The notes: generated from the sequence alone by a model not told the origin. 36,302 nt of DNA from JBDKVA01 sp039679375 (GCA_039679375.1 JBDKVA010000175.1:1-36302), one strand, 5' to 3'; positions 1-9,649 are shown, numbered from the stretch's first letter. Numbers and translations: made by a program.

Positions 1-1
1 A

Positions 2-2419
2 ACCCTGCGCGATAACAACGGAAAAAAACTCCGTTTCCTCCCGGCGTTATCGCGAAGCATGTCCGTTTGGTTCTTTGGGCTGTGGGCGGGCATTCCTCTG
101 ATATGCTTTATCGGAATGGGAATTCAGTACAATAAGCTGGTTCACATGAAAACGACCCGTTGGGATGCCAAAAGGAAGTATTCTATTCGTTATAATTATC
201 TAAAGTGGTTCAAGACAACGATAATAGTTTGTGTCTATGCTGCCTTTGTCATCAGCCGCATTGTCATACCGCAAATAAAATGGGGCGCTGAGATCGGTGC
301 AAGCATGACTTTTCCATATGCGGGGTATAGTTTGGCTTCAACCTTCAACAGTAACGGTAGCGCATATTTGAACAGCGGGGATTACAAAGGTGCAAAAGAG
401 CAGTTTCTGAAAGGATTGGCAGTTGATCCGGATGATAACATGAAGGACACACTATACAATAATCTGAGCCTGGCCTGCTATAACCTTGAGGAATATGATG
501 AAGCCTTGAAATATAGCAGGGAGGCTTTGAATATTCCGGATAATGATGGAGTGGAATATTCGAATTACGGTAACGCATTATATGCCTGCGGAGATGCAAG
601 CGAGGCTGAAAAAGCCTACAGGAAGTCATTGGAGCTGGATAAACGCAACGCATACGCATATTATGGGCTGGGACAGATCAAATATTACAATTATGAGTAC
701 GGGGAGGCCATCACGGCATTTGATGAGTATACATCATTGAAAAAAGATGACGCGGATGGATGGTGCTACCTTGGACTTGCCTATCTATATGAAAACAGGA
801 ATATGCCAAAAGCAAAAGAATGCCTGGATTTAGCCGTGAAACTATCTCCTGATTATATTTTTGCAATAAGCAGCATGGCGGATTACTACAGTTATAACGG
901 AGAATCCCAAAAAGCTGAAGAGGTATATGCGGACGCGCTTGAGAGAAACGGGAGCAACTATGAGCTGATATGCGATATCGCAGAATATTATAAAAATGAA
1001 GAAAAATATGAGGAAGCTTTGAAATATGCCGACCAGGCTGTTCATGTTGCAGCCAGGGAATATAGGGCTCACAGCATTATGTCGCAGATATACTTTATGC
1101 AGGGCGAAAGGCAAAAGGCGATAGAAGCGGCGAATATCATTATACGGCAGTGCCCGGATGAAGCTGAGGCTTTCGCTGCTGTCGGTGAATTATTCTATAA
1201 CGAGTATGAATACCGGCTTGCTGTTGAAATCTATAACCGGGCTCTATCACTTGATCCGGCAAATGAAGATTTGGTCATTGGGAAAATAAGTTCTCTTTAC
1301 TACAGTAAGCGTTATACTGACTGTCTGGAATCTGCCCTGGAAGCGGCAAATAAATTCGATAATTATGAAATTCCCTGGTATATAGCGGATGTATATTCAA
1401 AAATGGGCGATTCCGAAAAGGCACTGGATTACTATCATAAAGCTCTTGGCAAAAATGGGGATGACGTCAATCTCCTAACCAGTTTAGGGTGGGAATATTA
1501 TTACAATGAGGACTATTTAAACGCCGGGCTGTATGCGGATAAGGCATTGAAGGCCGATAGTTCGGACTATTCCGCAAAGGAGATCAAAAAAGCGATCGAA
1601 AACAGAAGAAAAGATATCATGGATCAGGTGGCGCAGTTTATTGAAGAAAATTATATGTACTTCAAGGCAGATCCGGAATATGACGCAATAAAGAGCAGTC
1701 TGAAAGCAAATAAAGCTTCAGGTATGGAAGATATACAAAAGCTGTTTGATGCGGCGCATGACGGGAATGATTTATTTTCATTTGTTTTATCCGGAGAGAA
1801 TTACGAAAAATATCTAAAATATGAATCGGAAAATACGGTCGAGCATCAAAAAATAAATGATAAGGCGGACTATATCCGGATATTTAATTTTTCAAGGAAT
1901 ACAGCAAACGAGTTTCTGGACATTATTGATCATATTGAAAATACACAGGATAAATATCTGATTATCGATTTAAGGGATAACGGCGGCGGTGATACGACCA
2001 GTGGCTGCGATATTCTTGATTTTCTTCTGCCCGATTCCGTCGTATGCAACCTGATAGACAAGGATGGATATTCAAGCCCATATTATTCTGATGAAGACCA
2101 TATCCGGTTCAAGCATATTTTTGTATTCACAAACGAAGGATCGGCAAGTTGTTCTGAGCTTTTATCACTTGGGCTGAAAACTTATCTTGACAATGTCTCC
2201 ATAATCGGCAGGAAAACTTTCGGCAAGGGCGTCGGACAGATATTATTCGAGGACAAAGCCAGAGGATTCGCGATTTTTTTGGTCAATCATTATTGGAATG
2301 TAAGGGAAGTAAACATAACAGGGGAAGGTATTCGGCCTGACAGGCAGGTTAAGGGGAACGACACGGAATCGTACATGAGCGAAGTATACAAAATGATCGA
2401 TAGCGGAGTTGCCTATTAG
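2..2419 (+). CDS. RDD-like / TPR / S41 peptidase fusion membrane protein (5' partial)
   Basis: The reading frame is open to the left edge, so the true start lies outside the window; ATG 59 is only the first internal Met. Residue numbers count from that Met. Residues 1-75 carry two hydrophobic segments and a TTRWD motif after a GIPL membrane stretch, resembling the C-terminal half of an RDD-family membrane domain. From about 95 to 520 runs a long series of 34-residue TPR units (patterns such as A-x-Y-Y-x-L-G and A-L-x-L-x-P). The C-terminus from about 600 is an S41 tail-specific protease domain: DLRDNGGG, then GSASCSE with probable nucleophile Ser697, then TFGKG with general base Lys723, 26 residues apart against 25 in Prc. 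No PDZ domain is visible. By family it should be a membrane-anchored serine protease with a large protein-binding module; substrate unknown. No terminator follows it clearly. Confidence 0.8.
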   Translation, partial: TLRDNNGKKLRFLPALSRSMSVWFFGLWAGIPLICFIGMGIQYNKLVHMKTTRWDAKRKYSIRYNYLKWFKTTIIVCVYAAFVISRIVIPQIKWGAEIGASMTFPYAGYSLASTFNSNGSAYLNSGDYKGAKEQFLKGLAVDPDDNMKDTLYNNLSLACYNLEEYDEALKYSREALNIPDNDGVEYSNYGNALYACGDASEAEKAYRKSLELDKRNAYAYYGLGQIKYYNYEYGEAITAFDEYTSLKKDDADGWCYLGLAYLYENRNMPKAKECLDLAVKLSPDYIFAISSMADYYSYNGESQKAEEVYADALERNGSNYELICDIAEYYKNEEKYEEALKYADQAVHVAAREYRAHSIMSQIYFMQGERQKAIEAANIIIRQCPDEAEAFAAVGELFYNEYEYRLAVEIYNRALSLDPANEDLVIGKISSLYYSKRYTDCLESALEAANKFDNYEIPWYIADVYSKMGDSEKALDYYHKALGKNGDDVNLLTSLGWEYYYNEDYLNAGLYADKALKADSSDYSAKEIKKAIENRRKDIMDQVAQFIEENYMYFKADPEYDAIKSSLKANKASGMEDIQKLFDAAHDGNDLFSFVLSGENYEKYLKYESENTVEHQKINDKADYIRIFNFSRNTANEFLDIIDHIENTQDKYLIIDLRDNGGGDTTSGCDILDFLLPDSVVCNLIDKDGYSSPYYSDEDHIRFKHIFVFTNEGSASCSELLSLGLKTYLDNVSIIGRKTFGKGVGQILFEDKARGFAIFLVNHYWNVREVNITGEGIRPDRQVKGNDTESYMSEVYKMIDSGVAY

Positions 2420-2461
2420 TTATAAGCCTCTTTTACATATAATGAAGAAGGTAAAAAATCA

Positions 2462-2540
2462 TGCTATAATAGTTAATAAACCTTAAAAGCCCAGCAAATA
2501 AAAAGAGGTATATTGAGAACAATAGCGAAAAGAGTATAAA
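2462..2540 (+). promoter_or_regulatory. Candidate promoters of the first sugar operon
   Basis: Two possibilities lie in the 181-bp gap before the response regulator gene. One is an extended -10 (TGCTATAAT, 2462-2470) without a good -35. The other is TTGAGA (2513-2518), a 16-nt spacer and TATAAA (2535-2540), which would give a leader of about 55 nt. Neither can be preferred from sequence alone. Confidence 0.4.
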
Positions 2541-2600
2541 AATATCGGCAAACGTCAGATAGCATAAAATAATGATTTGCATCAGGAAGGATATCCCGCC

Positions 2601-4196
2601 ATGTACAAGCTGATTATTGCAGATGACGAACCTGTTCACCGCAGTGGACTGGCAAATATGATAAGAATGCTCAGAGATAATTATGAGGTGATGGAAGCCT
2701 GCAATGGTGAAGAGGCGCTTTTATTGATGAAAGACAATCAAGTCGACATAATAATAACAGACATCCAGATGCCCGTTATGGACGGTCTTCAACTGATTGA
2801 AAGGCTTGAGCCGAAGGTAAGGAATATAAAGGTTGTAATTCTGAGTGTATACGGATATTTTGAATATGCACAGAAGGCTATAAGATTAGGAGCTCTGGAT
2901 TATATACTCAAGCCTGTCGACGAGGGAAAAGTTGATGAGGTGCTGAAAAAAGTGGAGGCAATAATAGAAAGAGAGCGACAGGAGAAAAATCAACCGGAAG
3001 ACCGGATCGATGATACTCCTCAAAGTTATCTGGAGTATTTATTAAATAAATGGATGACTGGTACGGCTGATGCTTCTGAAATTTCCAGGATAGAAAAGCA
3101 GTTTAAGATGCAGAGCTATGGTATTACTGTTGTTATTGCAATAGAGGATTGTCCGGCGCAAGACGACAGCTGTCGCAGTAATCTCCCCTGCATAAAAAAG
3201 CTGATAATCAGCTTTTTTAAAAATCAGGGACAAAATATAGTGTTCCCTCTCGAAAACAATGATGATCTAATAGTTGCAATATTAGCTTCAGATAACAGAC
3301 TATCGCATGAGGATGCTGTTAAAATAGCGGGTGATTGCAGGACAGCAGTGCAATTAAAGTACGACGTTGGTATCTGGATAGGAATAGGAGATAAATTTTC
3401 TAATACGTCTGATGGCGCAGGGATTTCTTTAAGGCAAGCATTGACTGCGTTGACTTTCAAGTTTTATACAGAGTGCGGGAGTATTGTTTGCTACAAGGAT
3501 ATTAAAAACAGTTTGAATAACGGAAGCATCAAGCTATCCGAATATGAAGACAAAATCGCTGATGCCGTACGCAGGCAGGATCAGGTAAATGTACTGATGT
3601 ACACTGACCTTATGCTTAAGAAGCTGATAGAAGGGAGCCGCATACCACCGCAGCAATTGAAAGAGATTACAATCTATACAATAATGAACATTGCCGGCAG
3701 GCTGCAATATATGTTACCCGAGATCCAGAATAAAGAAATTATTACACAAGCAAGGGATAAAATCAACAATTCGCAGTTTTTCAGCGTATATCTTCGAAAT
3801 ACGAAGGATATTCTTCTATCTATGATGAATGCTCTAAAAAGCTTTAGGGAAGGCAGAAACGAATTCGTAATGGGGAAATGTCTGGAATACATTAATACGC
3901 ATTATGCAGAAAATATTTCTCTTGAATCGATTGCAGAAGTATTCTACTTTAATCCTAGTTATTTCAGCAGTCTTTTCAAAAGCTGCAACGGAATCAATTT
4001 CAGTCAGTATCTTATGGAGGTAAGGATGAAAAAAGCCAGGGAAATGCTTGAAAATACTAATATTAAGGTGTACAAGGTCGCCTCCGGCGTAGGCTATGAG
4101 GATTCGAAATATTTCACAAGGGTCTTTAAGAAGGAGTTAGGCATTTCACCGGATGAATATAGAAGAATCATTTCAGGAATGAATAAAAAAGGATGA
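2601..4196 (+). CDS. YesN-type response regulator, AraC-family DNA-binding domain
   Basis: A 531-residue regulator. Residues 1-120 form a receiver domain with acidic D8/D9, phosphoacceptor D54 in IITDIQMP, and the conserved Lys of ILKPVD near 105. The middle, about 140-420, is the divergent linker usual in YesN proteins. The last 100 residues are two AraC/XylS helix-turn-helix units ending in GYEDSKYFTRVFKKELGISP. ATG 2601 is chosen because AGGAAGG (2584-2590) sits 10 nt upstream; the frame extends back to TTG 2577 without a ribosome site. Its stop overlaps the kinase start by 4 bp (ATGA), so the pair is co-translated. By family it activates the adjacent sugar transporter genes when phosphorylated by the YesM kinase. 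Confidence 0.92.
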   Translation: MYKLIIADDEPVHRSGLANMIRMLRDNYEVMEACNGEEALLLMKDNQVDIIITDIQMPVMDGLQLIERLEPKVRNIKVVILSVYGYFEYAQKAIRLGALDYILKPVDEGKVDEVLKKVEAIIERERQEKNQPEDRIDDTPQSYLEYLLNKWMTGTADASEISRIEKQFKMQSYGITVVIAIEDCPAQDDSCRSNLPCIKKLIISFFKNQGQNIVFPLENNDDLIVAILASDNRLSHEDAVKIAGDCRTAVQLKYDVGIWIGIGDKFSNTSDGAGISLRQALTALTFKFYTECGSIVCYKDIKNSLNNGSIKLSEYEDKIADAVRRQDQVNVLMYTDLMLKKLIEGSRIPPQQLKEITIYTIMNIAGRLQYMLPEIQNKEIITQARDKINNSQFFSVYLRNTKDILLSMMNALKSFREGRNEFVMGKCLEYINTHYAENISLESIAEVFYFNPSYFSSLFKSCNGINFSQYLMEVRMKKAREMLENTNIKVYKVASGVGYEDSKYFTRVFKKELGISPDEYRRIISGMNKKG

Positions 4197-6034
4197 TAAA
4201 ATTGAACTTCTTTTCTCGGATAGTGTCGGCTTACAGGAACCTTGGTCTTAAAACAAAGCTGCTTATATCATACATAATTCTCATTTCCATAATAACGGTT
4301 TATACGAGCGTTCTTTATTACAGGACTAGTGCCAAAATAATATTGACCAGCACAGAAAACAATATTCAGGAGACCCTCAGAAAAAATAACATGGTAATTG
4401 ACCAGAAGATGAAACAGGTCGAGGAAAGCACCAAAAATATCACTGTAGATGAGGAGCTATATAATATATTCAATGCTGACATTTCCCAAACTGCATATGA
4501 ACTGTTTACGCTTGACAGAAAGATAAGTAAAATCCTATACAGATACTTTACGCAGTATGATGATATATACCAGACCACACTTATTACCTCATATTATACA
4601 TTTAATGATACTCTGCAGTTTGTTTCACAGTATGATTCATGTAAAAGCAAAATATATAAAATTGCACAATTGAAAGCTGTCAATGACATCCAGTGGGTCC
4701 CGACTTACTTTTATAAGGATATGTATGAAAACGTAAGGGATACAAACAACTATATTTATCCTTATATGTTCTCCGCAGTCAAGGTGATTAATTTTGCAAA
4801 TACAAACAGCGGATATATAAGATATCTCGACAGTGGAAGAGAAAAGCCTGTTCTTGTGGTAAGTTTAAAGGAGGATACAATCAAGGATATCTTCAGAAAT
4901 AATATATATCCCGGAGATGCATATTACACTGTTTTGACTGATGAGGGGAGGATTGTGACCAGTTCGGCCGCTGAAGGCATGGCTGCGGAAAGACCTGTAT
5001 GGCTTGATGATGCAATAGATAAAGGAATGGGAAGCACTTTTTTTGTGGAAAACGGAAGGAAAATGCTTGTATGCTATGATACATGCAGTATAACGGGCTG
5101 GATTTCAGCAATGATTATACCTGTAAAAAGCGTCCTTTTCGACCTTTCCAGTATCCGTTTTTATACCTTCTACTCAGCAATCATACTGGTTGCGCTGTCG
5201 GTTATTATTGCATATTTCATTTCAGGCAGAATTACGGAGCCTATAAAAAAGCTGCTTGTTGCAATACAAAAAAGTGGTGAGGGCAAGTTTACTACAAAAA
5301 TAGACGTGCAGCAAAATGATGAAATGGGTTACCTTATAAAGAAGTTCAATGAAATGAATGACAGGATACAAGTACTGATAAATGAGAATTTCGTATCAAG
5401 AATAAAAGAGAAGGAAGCTGAAATAACGGCTCTTAATATGCAAATGAATCCCCACTTTTTATATAATACATTGAATATTATAAACTGGGTTGCAATAGAA
5501 AATGGGCAGAAAGATATCAGCAGACTCATCATCAGTCTGTCGACCATGCTTCAGTATACTACACACAATAAAAGAGAAACTGTTGAATTCCATGAGGACT
5601 TGGAATGGCTGAAAAGCTATGTATATCTGCTTGCTAATCGCTTCAGAGGCAAATTTTCGGTAAATTATAATATTGAAAGCTCATTACTTGATACTGAGGT
5701 CCCGAAGCTGTTTTTGCAGCCGTTTATTGAAAATGCAATCATTCACGGATTTGAAGGTATATGCAGCGGCGGTGTTATAGTAGTATCAGCATGGATAGAG
5801 GAAAATTTACGTTATTTTTGCGTGGAGGATAACGGGAAGGGCATGGATGATAGTAAATTCTACGAGGTAATGAATTCAGGTACGGATTCCATAGGCATAT
5901 GCAATATAGACCGAAGGGTAAAGCTGCTTTATGGAGAAGGGTACGGGGTCAGGCTTCTTTCAAAATACGGGGAAAATACCAGGATAGGAGTTGTACTGCC
6001 GAATAAAATCAGCAAAAATAGTCCACCAATATAA
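4193..6034 (+). CDS. YesM-type sensor histidine kinase
   Basis: A 613-residue membrane kinase. TM1 lies at about 22-42, an extracytoplasmic sensor runs to about 320, TM2 is at about 322-345, and a HAMP domain follows (R-I-T-E-P-I-K-K-L). The His_kinase domain has the class motif NPHFLYNTL with phospho-His 421. The ATPase part has an N box (QPFIENAIIHG) and the G1 motif EDNGKGMDD. It overlaps the regulator gene by 4 bp. The start is slightly uncertain: ATG 4193 is close behind AAAAGG, while TTG 4202 in the same frame has better spacing; the choice changes only three residues. By family it senses an extracellular carbohydrate or liganded binding protein and phosphorylates the upstream regulator. 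Confidence 0.92.
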   Translation: MIKLNFFSRIVSAYRNLGLKTKLLISYIILISIITVYTSVLYYRTSAKIILTSTENNIQETLRKNNMVIDQKMKQVEESTKNITVDEELYNIFNADISQTAYELFTLDRKISKILYRYFTQYDDIYQTTLITSYYTFNDTLQFVSQYDSCKSKIYKIAQLKAVNDIQWVPTYFYKDMYENVRDTNNYIYPYMFSAVKVINFANTNSGYIRYLDSGREKPVLVVSLKEDTIKDIFRNNIYPGDAYYTVLTDEGRIVTSSAAEGMAAERPVWLDDAIDKGMGSTFFVENGRKMLVCYDTCSITGWISAMIIPVKSVLFDLSSIRFYTFYSAIILVALSVIIAYFISGRITEPIKKLLVAIQKSGEGKFTTKIDVQQNDEMGYLIKKFNEMNDRIQVLINENFVSRIKEKEAEITALNMQMNPHFLYNTLNIINWVAIENGQKDISRLIISLSTMLQYTTHNKRETVEFHEDLEWLKSYVYLLANRFRGKFSVNYNIESSLLDTEVPKLFLQPFIENAIIHGFEGICSGGVIVVSAWIEENLRYFCVEDNGKGMDDSKFYEVMNSGTDSIGICNIDRRVKLLYGEGYGVRLLSKYGENTRIGVVLPNKISKNSPPI

Positions 6035-6057
6035 TTAAAATCCAGTATTATTTATAA

Positions 6058-6282
6058 GGCAAAAATTTTATAATTAATTCAGATACAGGCCAATTAAGGG
6101 AATCCCTTGGAACTTCTTTATGCTATACAACGCACGGTGAGATTACGTTGGAAAATTTACCTGATGAACTTAAAAACACCAGGCTTATTGATTGCTGTTC
6201 AGAACATGCATGATCTCATGATGAAAAAATGTTTTTATCAGAATTCGGCTTCAAGGAGGGATACTTTCATAAAGAATGGTAA
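6058..6282 (+). pseudogene. Remnant resembling the C-terminal part of a sigma-54-dependent activator
   Basis: The 317-bp gap between kinase and binding-protein genes has no intact gene, but one frame reads as protein for 51 codons from 6058, meets TGA at 6211, and continues protein-like for 22 codons to TAA 6280-6282. The first part contains GQLRESLGTSLCYTTHGEIT followed by LENLPDELK. This matches the end of the sigma-54 AAA+ domain (N-V-R-E-L-x-N-x-I-E ... G-x-I-x-x-x-D-L-P). There is no start codon or ribosome site and the frame is closed by TAA at 6055. The tail after TGA does not look like a Fis-type helix-turn-helix, so it may come from something else. Family call is by eye. Confidence 0.4.
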
Positions 6283-6351
6283 GGGAGATTGGCGTTGTCT
6301 AATTATTGGCTAACCGGTAAAAACATCAATGCTTATAAGGAGGTAATGAAA

Positions 6352-7719
6352 ATGTTAAGGCTATCGTATGAAAAGAGGGTATTTACTGTTGTTATGATCA
6401 TGATCGCAGCTTTTGCTATTTCAGGAATATTTACAGGGTGTTCACCCAAGAAATCCGAAGAGGGCAATGCGGATAACGTATCCTCAGTAAATCAGCAGAC
6501 CTTGAGCACAGCTTCACCAAATGAGGAGAAAAAACCATATAATATTAAGATGTGGATGTTTCCTCTTGGCGATTCAAATAAACAGAATGAAATGTTTGAG
6601 GGTATTGTCAAGCAATTTCAGAACCAGAATCCTGATATTAGCGTAAATATACAGACGATGCCATGGTCAAACAGAGAGCAGAAGCTTATGACGGCGCTTG
6701 CAGCAAACCGCGGGCCAGACATCATGTATATGAATACAGATATTCTGCTTCAGTTTGCATCAAACAATATGATTATTCCTCTTGACAAATATGTTACCGA
6801 CGAGCAGAAGAATGATTTTTATGATTTCACACTCAAAGTGAACAGCTATGACGGTAAAATATACGGTATACCGGTCTTGCAAGAAATGATGGGGTATTTC
6901 TACAACCTTGATATTCTCAAGGATATCGGGATGACCAAGGATAATCTGCCATCAACATTTGATGAATATGAAGCTATGCTTAAGAATCTGAAGGAAAAAG
7001 GCAAATATGGTACTTTTATTGATGTAAGCGGAAGTCTTGTGACCAATGGGTTTTATGCCCAACTTTGGAGTGAAGGCGGAATGCCTCTGGCGATGGATGG
7101 CAAGGTTACAATAAATAACGATGCAGGAAAAAAAGTTCTGGACAGGTTTACGAAATGGTATCAGGAGGGTTATATGCCCAAGGATACCATAACAATGACG
7201 GAATATGCCACCGGCAAGTTCATATCGGGAGAAACTGCCTCATGTTACCTATCGGCTATGACGCTTGTAAATGATGATTTTAAAAAGGTCAATTTCAATT
7301 GGGCAATAGGACCGCAGCTTAAGGGCTCAGCAGGGGCAAAAACACACTCGGCAATAGGAACATTCTGCATTACCAAGGATTCCAAGGATCCGGATTCTAC
7401 ATATAAATGGATTGAATATGTTACCAATAAGGAAAGCCTGGCAGCGATAAATAAGTTTGCAGGATGCCTTGCACCCAGGAAATCTGTACCCAATATGCAT
7501 GCTGATGTAAAGGGATACGATGTTATTATGAGCCAGTTGGACAGTGCATACAGTGTCGCGTCGCATCCGGCTGAGAGACAGATTATGCCCATACTGATAC
7601 CGGAAATTCAGGCTGCGATGCTTGGAAGGAAGACATCCGAGCAGGCATTGAATGATGCTGCAAAGGGAGCGGAAGAGGTCATAAAGAAGTTTGAGGACAT
7701 CAGGAGTGCACAGCAATAA
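6352..7719 (+). CDS. Extracellular solute-binding lipoprotein, family 1 (sugar ABC importer)
   Basis: A 455-residue lipoprotein. Its signal peptide ends in a lipobox with lipidated Cys30 (I-F-T-G-C), followed by an acidic/Ser-rich linker. The body is a periplasmic-binding fold of the carbohydrate type: IKMWMFPLGD at the first strand, an AANRGPDIMYM motif near 120, and a C-terminal aromatic- and Pro-rich hinge region. ATG 6352 is preferred because AAGGAGG (6337-6343) is 8 nt upstream; ATG 6346 would be only 2 nt away. It precedes two CUT1 permease genes, so it delivers a carbohydrate-like ligand to them. The ligand is unknown. Confidence 0.9.
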   Translation: MLRLSYEKRVFTVVMIMIAAFAISGIFTGCSPKKSEEGNADNVSSVNQQTLSTASPNEEKKPYNIKMWMFPLGDSNKQNEMFEGIVKQFQNQNPDISVNIQTMPWSNREQKLMTALAANRGPDIMYMNTDILLQFASNNMIIPLDKYVTDEQKNDFYDFTLKVNSYDGKIYGIPVLQEMMGYFYNLDILKDIGMTKDNLPSTFDEYEAMLKNLKEKGKYGTFIDVSGSLVTNGFYAQLWSEGGMPLAMDGKVTINNDAGKKVLDRFTKWYQEGYMPKDTITMTEYATGKFISGETASCYLSAMTLVNDDFKKVNFNWAIGPQLKGSAGAKTHSAIGTFCITKDSKDPDSTYKWIEYVTNKESLAAINKFAGCLAPRKSVPNMHADVKGYDVIMSQLDSAYSVASHPAERQIMPILIPEIQAAMLGRKTSEQALNDAAKGAEEVIKKFEDIRSAQQ

Positions 7720-7734
7720 TTATTACTGAAGGCA

Positions 7735-7779
7735 CCGGATGAACCTGAATAGTGGTCCATCCGGCGTCTTCGGCCGGAT
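7735..7779 (+). promoter_or_regulatory. Two mutually exclusive hairpins after the binding-protein gene
   Basis: CCGGATG (7735-7741) can pair with CATCCGG (7758-7764), while ATCCGGC (7759-7765) can instead pair with GCCGGAT (7773-7779) around a 7-nt loop. No T-run follows. The position directly after a binding-protein gene fits an mRNA-stabilising or partial-attenuation element that keeps lipoprotein expression above permease expression; that role is inferred. Confidence 0.5.
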
Positions 7780-7810
7780 ATTGGGAGAGTCCAAGGGGAA
7801 GGAAGCAACT

Positions 7811-8749
7811 ATGGCTAATGAACAAGGTAGCAGTGCCGCATCTAAGCAATCAAATATATGGATGCGCATTTCAAAAGCGGTTAAAAAGAATGCTTTTATA
7901 CTGGTTGTGTTAATACCGGTATTGATACATTTCCTGATATTTGAGATATTTCCGTTAGGCTTCAGCCTTTTTGTCAGCTTCTTTGACTGGCCGCTCGGAG
8001 GCAATTTAAGGTTTGTAGGGCTGCAAAACTGGAGTAATCTATTTCATGACAGTCTTATCGGCAAATCACTTCTGGTGACACTTAATTTTGCATTGTATTA
8101 TATACTGCCGACAATTGTCCTGGGTCTTGCGCTTGCATTGCTTATAAACAATAAATTTAAGGGAATGAATCTTTTTAAATCAATATATTTTTTCCCGTCC
8201 ATAACATCAATAGTAATACTTGCGGGCATATGGAAATGGCTATTTACAGGAGAACCCGGCGGTATCGTAAATACTCTGTTGATGAATGCTTTCGGCGTTC
8301 CGTGCCAGCAGTTTTTGTCGGGCGAGCTTCCTGCATTGCTGGTCACTGTACTGCTGAGCATATACAAGGTAAGCGGCTATATTATGATATATTTTTATGC
8401 AGGTTTAAAAGGAATACCGGCAACATTATATGAATCGGCCAAAATAGACGGCAGCAACTGGCGGCAAACTTTTTTCCATATCACTTTACCCCAGTTAAGG
8501 CCAATATTCCTGTATGTTGTTATTATTTCTACCATTGATATATTGCAAATATTCGAGTCACCATATATTTTGACCAAGGGCGGTCCGAACTACGCGACCA
8601 ATACCATTGTGTACCAGATCTACAAAACAGCATTCATAGACATGAATCTTGGTTATGCATGCAGTATTGCATATGTATTGTTTTCTATAATTCTTCTTAT
8701 TACGCTGCTGCAATATAAGGTGCTTGACAAAGATGTCTCATACGATTGA
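7811..8749 (+). CDS. CUT1 sugar ABC transporter permease (MalF/UgpA-like)
   Basis: A 312-residue inner-membrane protein with about six hydrophobic segments and the permease EAA loop (YESAKIDGSNWRQTFFHITL) that contacts the ATPase. ATG 7811 is chosen over in-frame ATG 7739 because GGGGAAGGAAG lies just upstream and the extra N-terminus would be unusual and would overlap the hairpin region. It pairs with the next permease. No ATPase gene is present in this cluster; CUT1 systems in Firmicutes commonly use a shared MsmX/UgpC-type ATPase, which is inferred here. Confidence 0.92.
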   Translation: MANEQGSSAASKQSNIWMRISKAVKKNAFILVVLIPVLIHFLIFEIFPLGFSLFVSFFDWPLGGNLRFVGLQNWSNLFHDSLIGKSLLVTLNFALYYILPTIVLGLALALLINNKFKGMNLFKSIYFFPSITSIVILAGIWKWLFTGEPGGIVNTLLMNAFGVPCQQFLSGELPALLVTVLLSIYKVSGYIMIYFYAGLKGIPATLYESAKIDGSNWRQTFFHITLPQLRPIFLYVVIISTIDILQIFESPYILTKGGPNYATNTIVYQIYKTAFIDMNLGYACSIAYVLFSIILLITLLQYKVLDKDVSYD

Positions 8750-8827
8750 TGCTCTATTGTCTATGGGATGTGTAAAGGGTTTGGTAATAATAAATACTGT
8801 AAACTTATTTCAGAGGGTTGTGATTTT

Positions 8828-9649
8828 ATGAAGCTCAAGAGATTTGCAAACGTTTTTATTTATATTGTAATGCTTTTACTTGCGGTTATATACGTTTTCC
8901 CTTTTATAATGATGGTTGGCGGTTCATTTAATAAACAGTCCATATTTGTGCCTGACCCATTGATATGGATTCCCAAGGAAGTCAGCTTATTAAATTATAG
9001 TACTATTTTTAGCCAGGGCATGGTTGCAAAATGGTTTCTCAATTCGGCAATAATTAGTATTGTACCTGTTATTACGACGTTATTGATTTGCAGTGCTGTA
9101 GGATATATATTTGCCAAGAAAAAGTTCCATGGGAGTAAAACTTTTTTCTGGATATTTATGGCGGTATTAATGGTACCTTCCCAGCTTACTCTCATACCCA
9201 GATACATTATGTATAGTAAATTCAACTGGATTGACACATTCTGGGCCTTTCTAATTCCGGGTATGTGGTCTGTAATGTTCATGTTCCTTATGAAACAGTA
9301 TATATCCACTATTCCTGACTCGCTGATAGATGCTGCAAATATTGACGGCTGCGGAGACTTTATTATCTTCTTCAGGATAATAATACCTCTCAGCAAGTCA
9401 GCACTTGCTACAGTTGCTACCTTCACTTTCATGAATAAGTGGAATGATTTTATGAATCCTCTGATATATACCAGTGACAGCACTATGTATAACATAGTGG
9501 TCGGGTTTGCTTCACTGCTGCAAAGAACAGCTAATTTCGGCATACAGATGGCAAGTGCCGTAGTCTCTTTTATTCCCATATTTATATTGTTTTTATTTTT
9601 CCAGAAATACTTCACCGAAGGCATCGTGTTGACAGGAATAAAAGGCTGA
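8828..9649 (+). CDS. CUT1 sugar ABC transporter permease (MalG/UgpE-like)
   Basis: A 273-residue permease with about six membrane segments, an EAA loop (IDAANIDGCGDFIIFFRIII) and the typical C-terminal ending E-G-I-V-L-T-G-I-K-G of MalG-type subunits. ATG 8828 starts at MKLKRFAN, the usual N-terminus just before TM1; the frame runs back to 8768 but the added residues are not permease-like. The ribosome site (AGAGGG) is weak. It lies 78 nt after the partner permease and 39 nt before the aminotransferase gene. Confidence 0.91.
   Translation: MKLKRFANVFIYIVMLLLAVIYVFPFIMMVGGSFNKQSIFVPDPLIWIPKEVSLLNYSTIFSQGMVAKWFLNSAIISIVPVITTLLICSAVGYIFAKKKFHGSKTFFWIFMAVLMVPSQLTLIPRYIMYSKFNWIDTFWAFLIPGMWSVMFMFLMKQYISTIPDSLIDAANIDGCGDFIIFFRIIIPLSKSALATVATFTFMNKWNDFMNPLIYTSDSTMYNIVVGFASLLQRTANFGIQMASAVVSFIPIFILFLFFQKYFTEGIVLTGIKG

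Noticed and set aside
6211..6213. In-frame TGA as a selenocysteine codon
   Set aside because: There is no start codon or ribosome site for the frame and the surrounding sequence resembles an activator, not a selenoprotein; decay is simpler.
6107..6313. 68-codon + strand ORF in the kinase/binding-protein gap
   Set aside because: Its translation is not protein-like, whereas another frame of the same DNA reads as a sigma-54-activator-like remnant.
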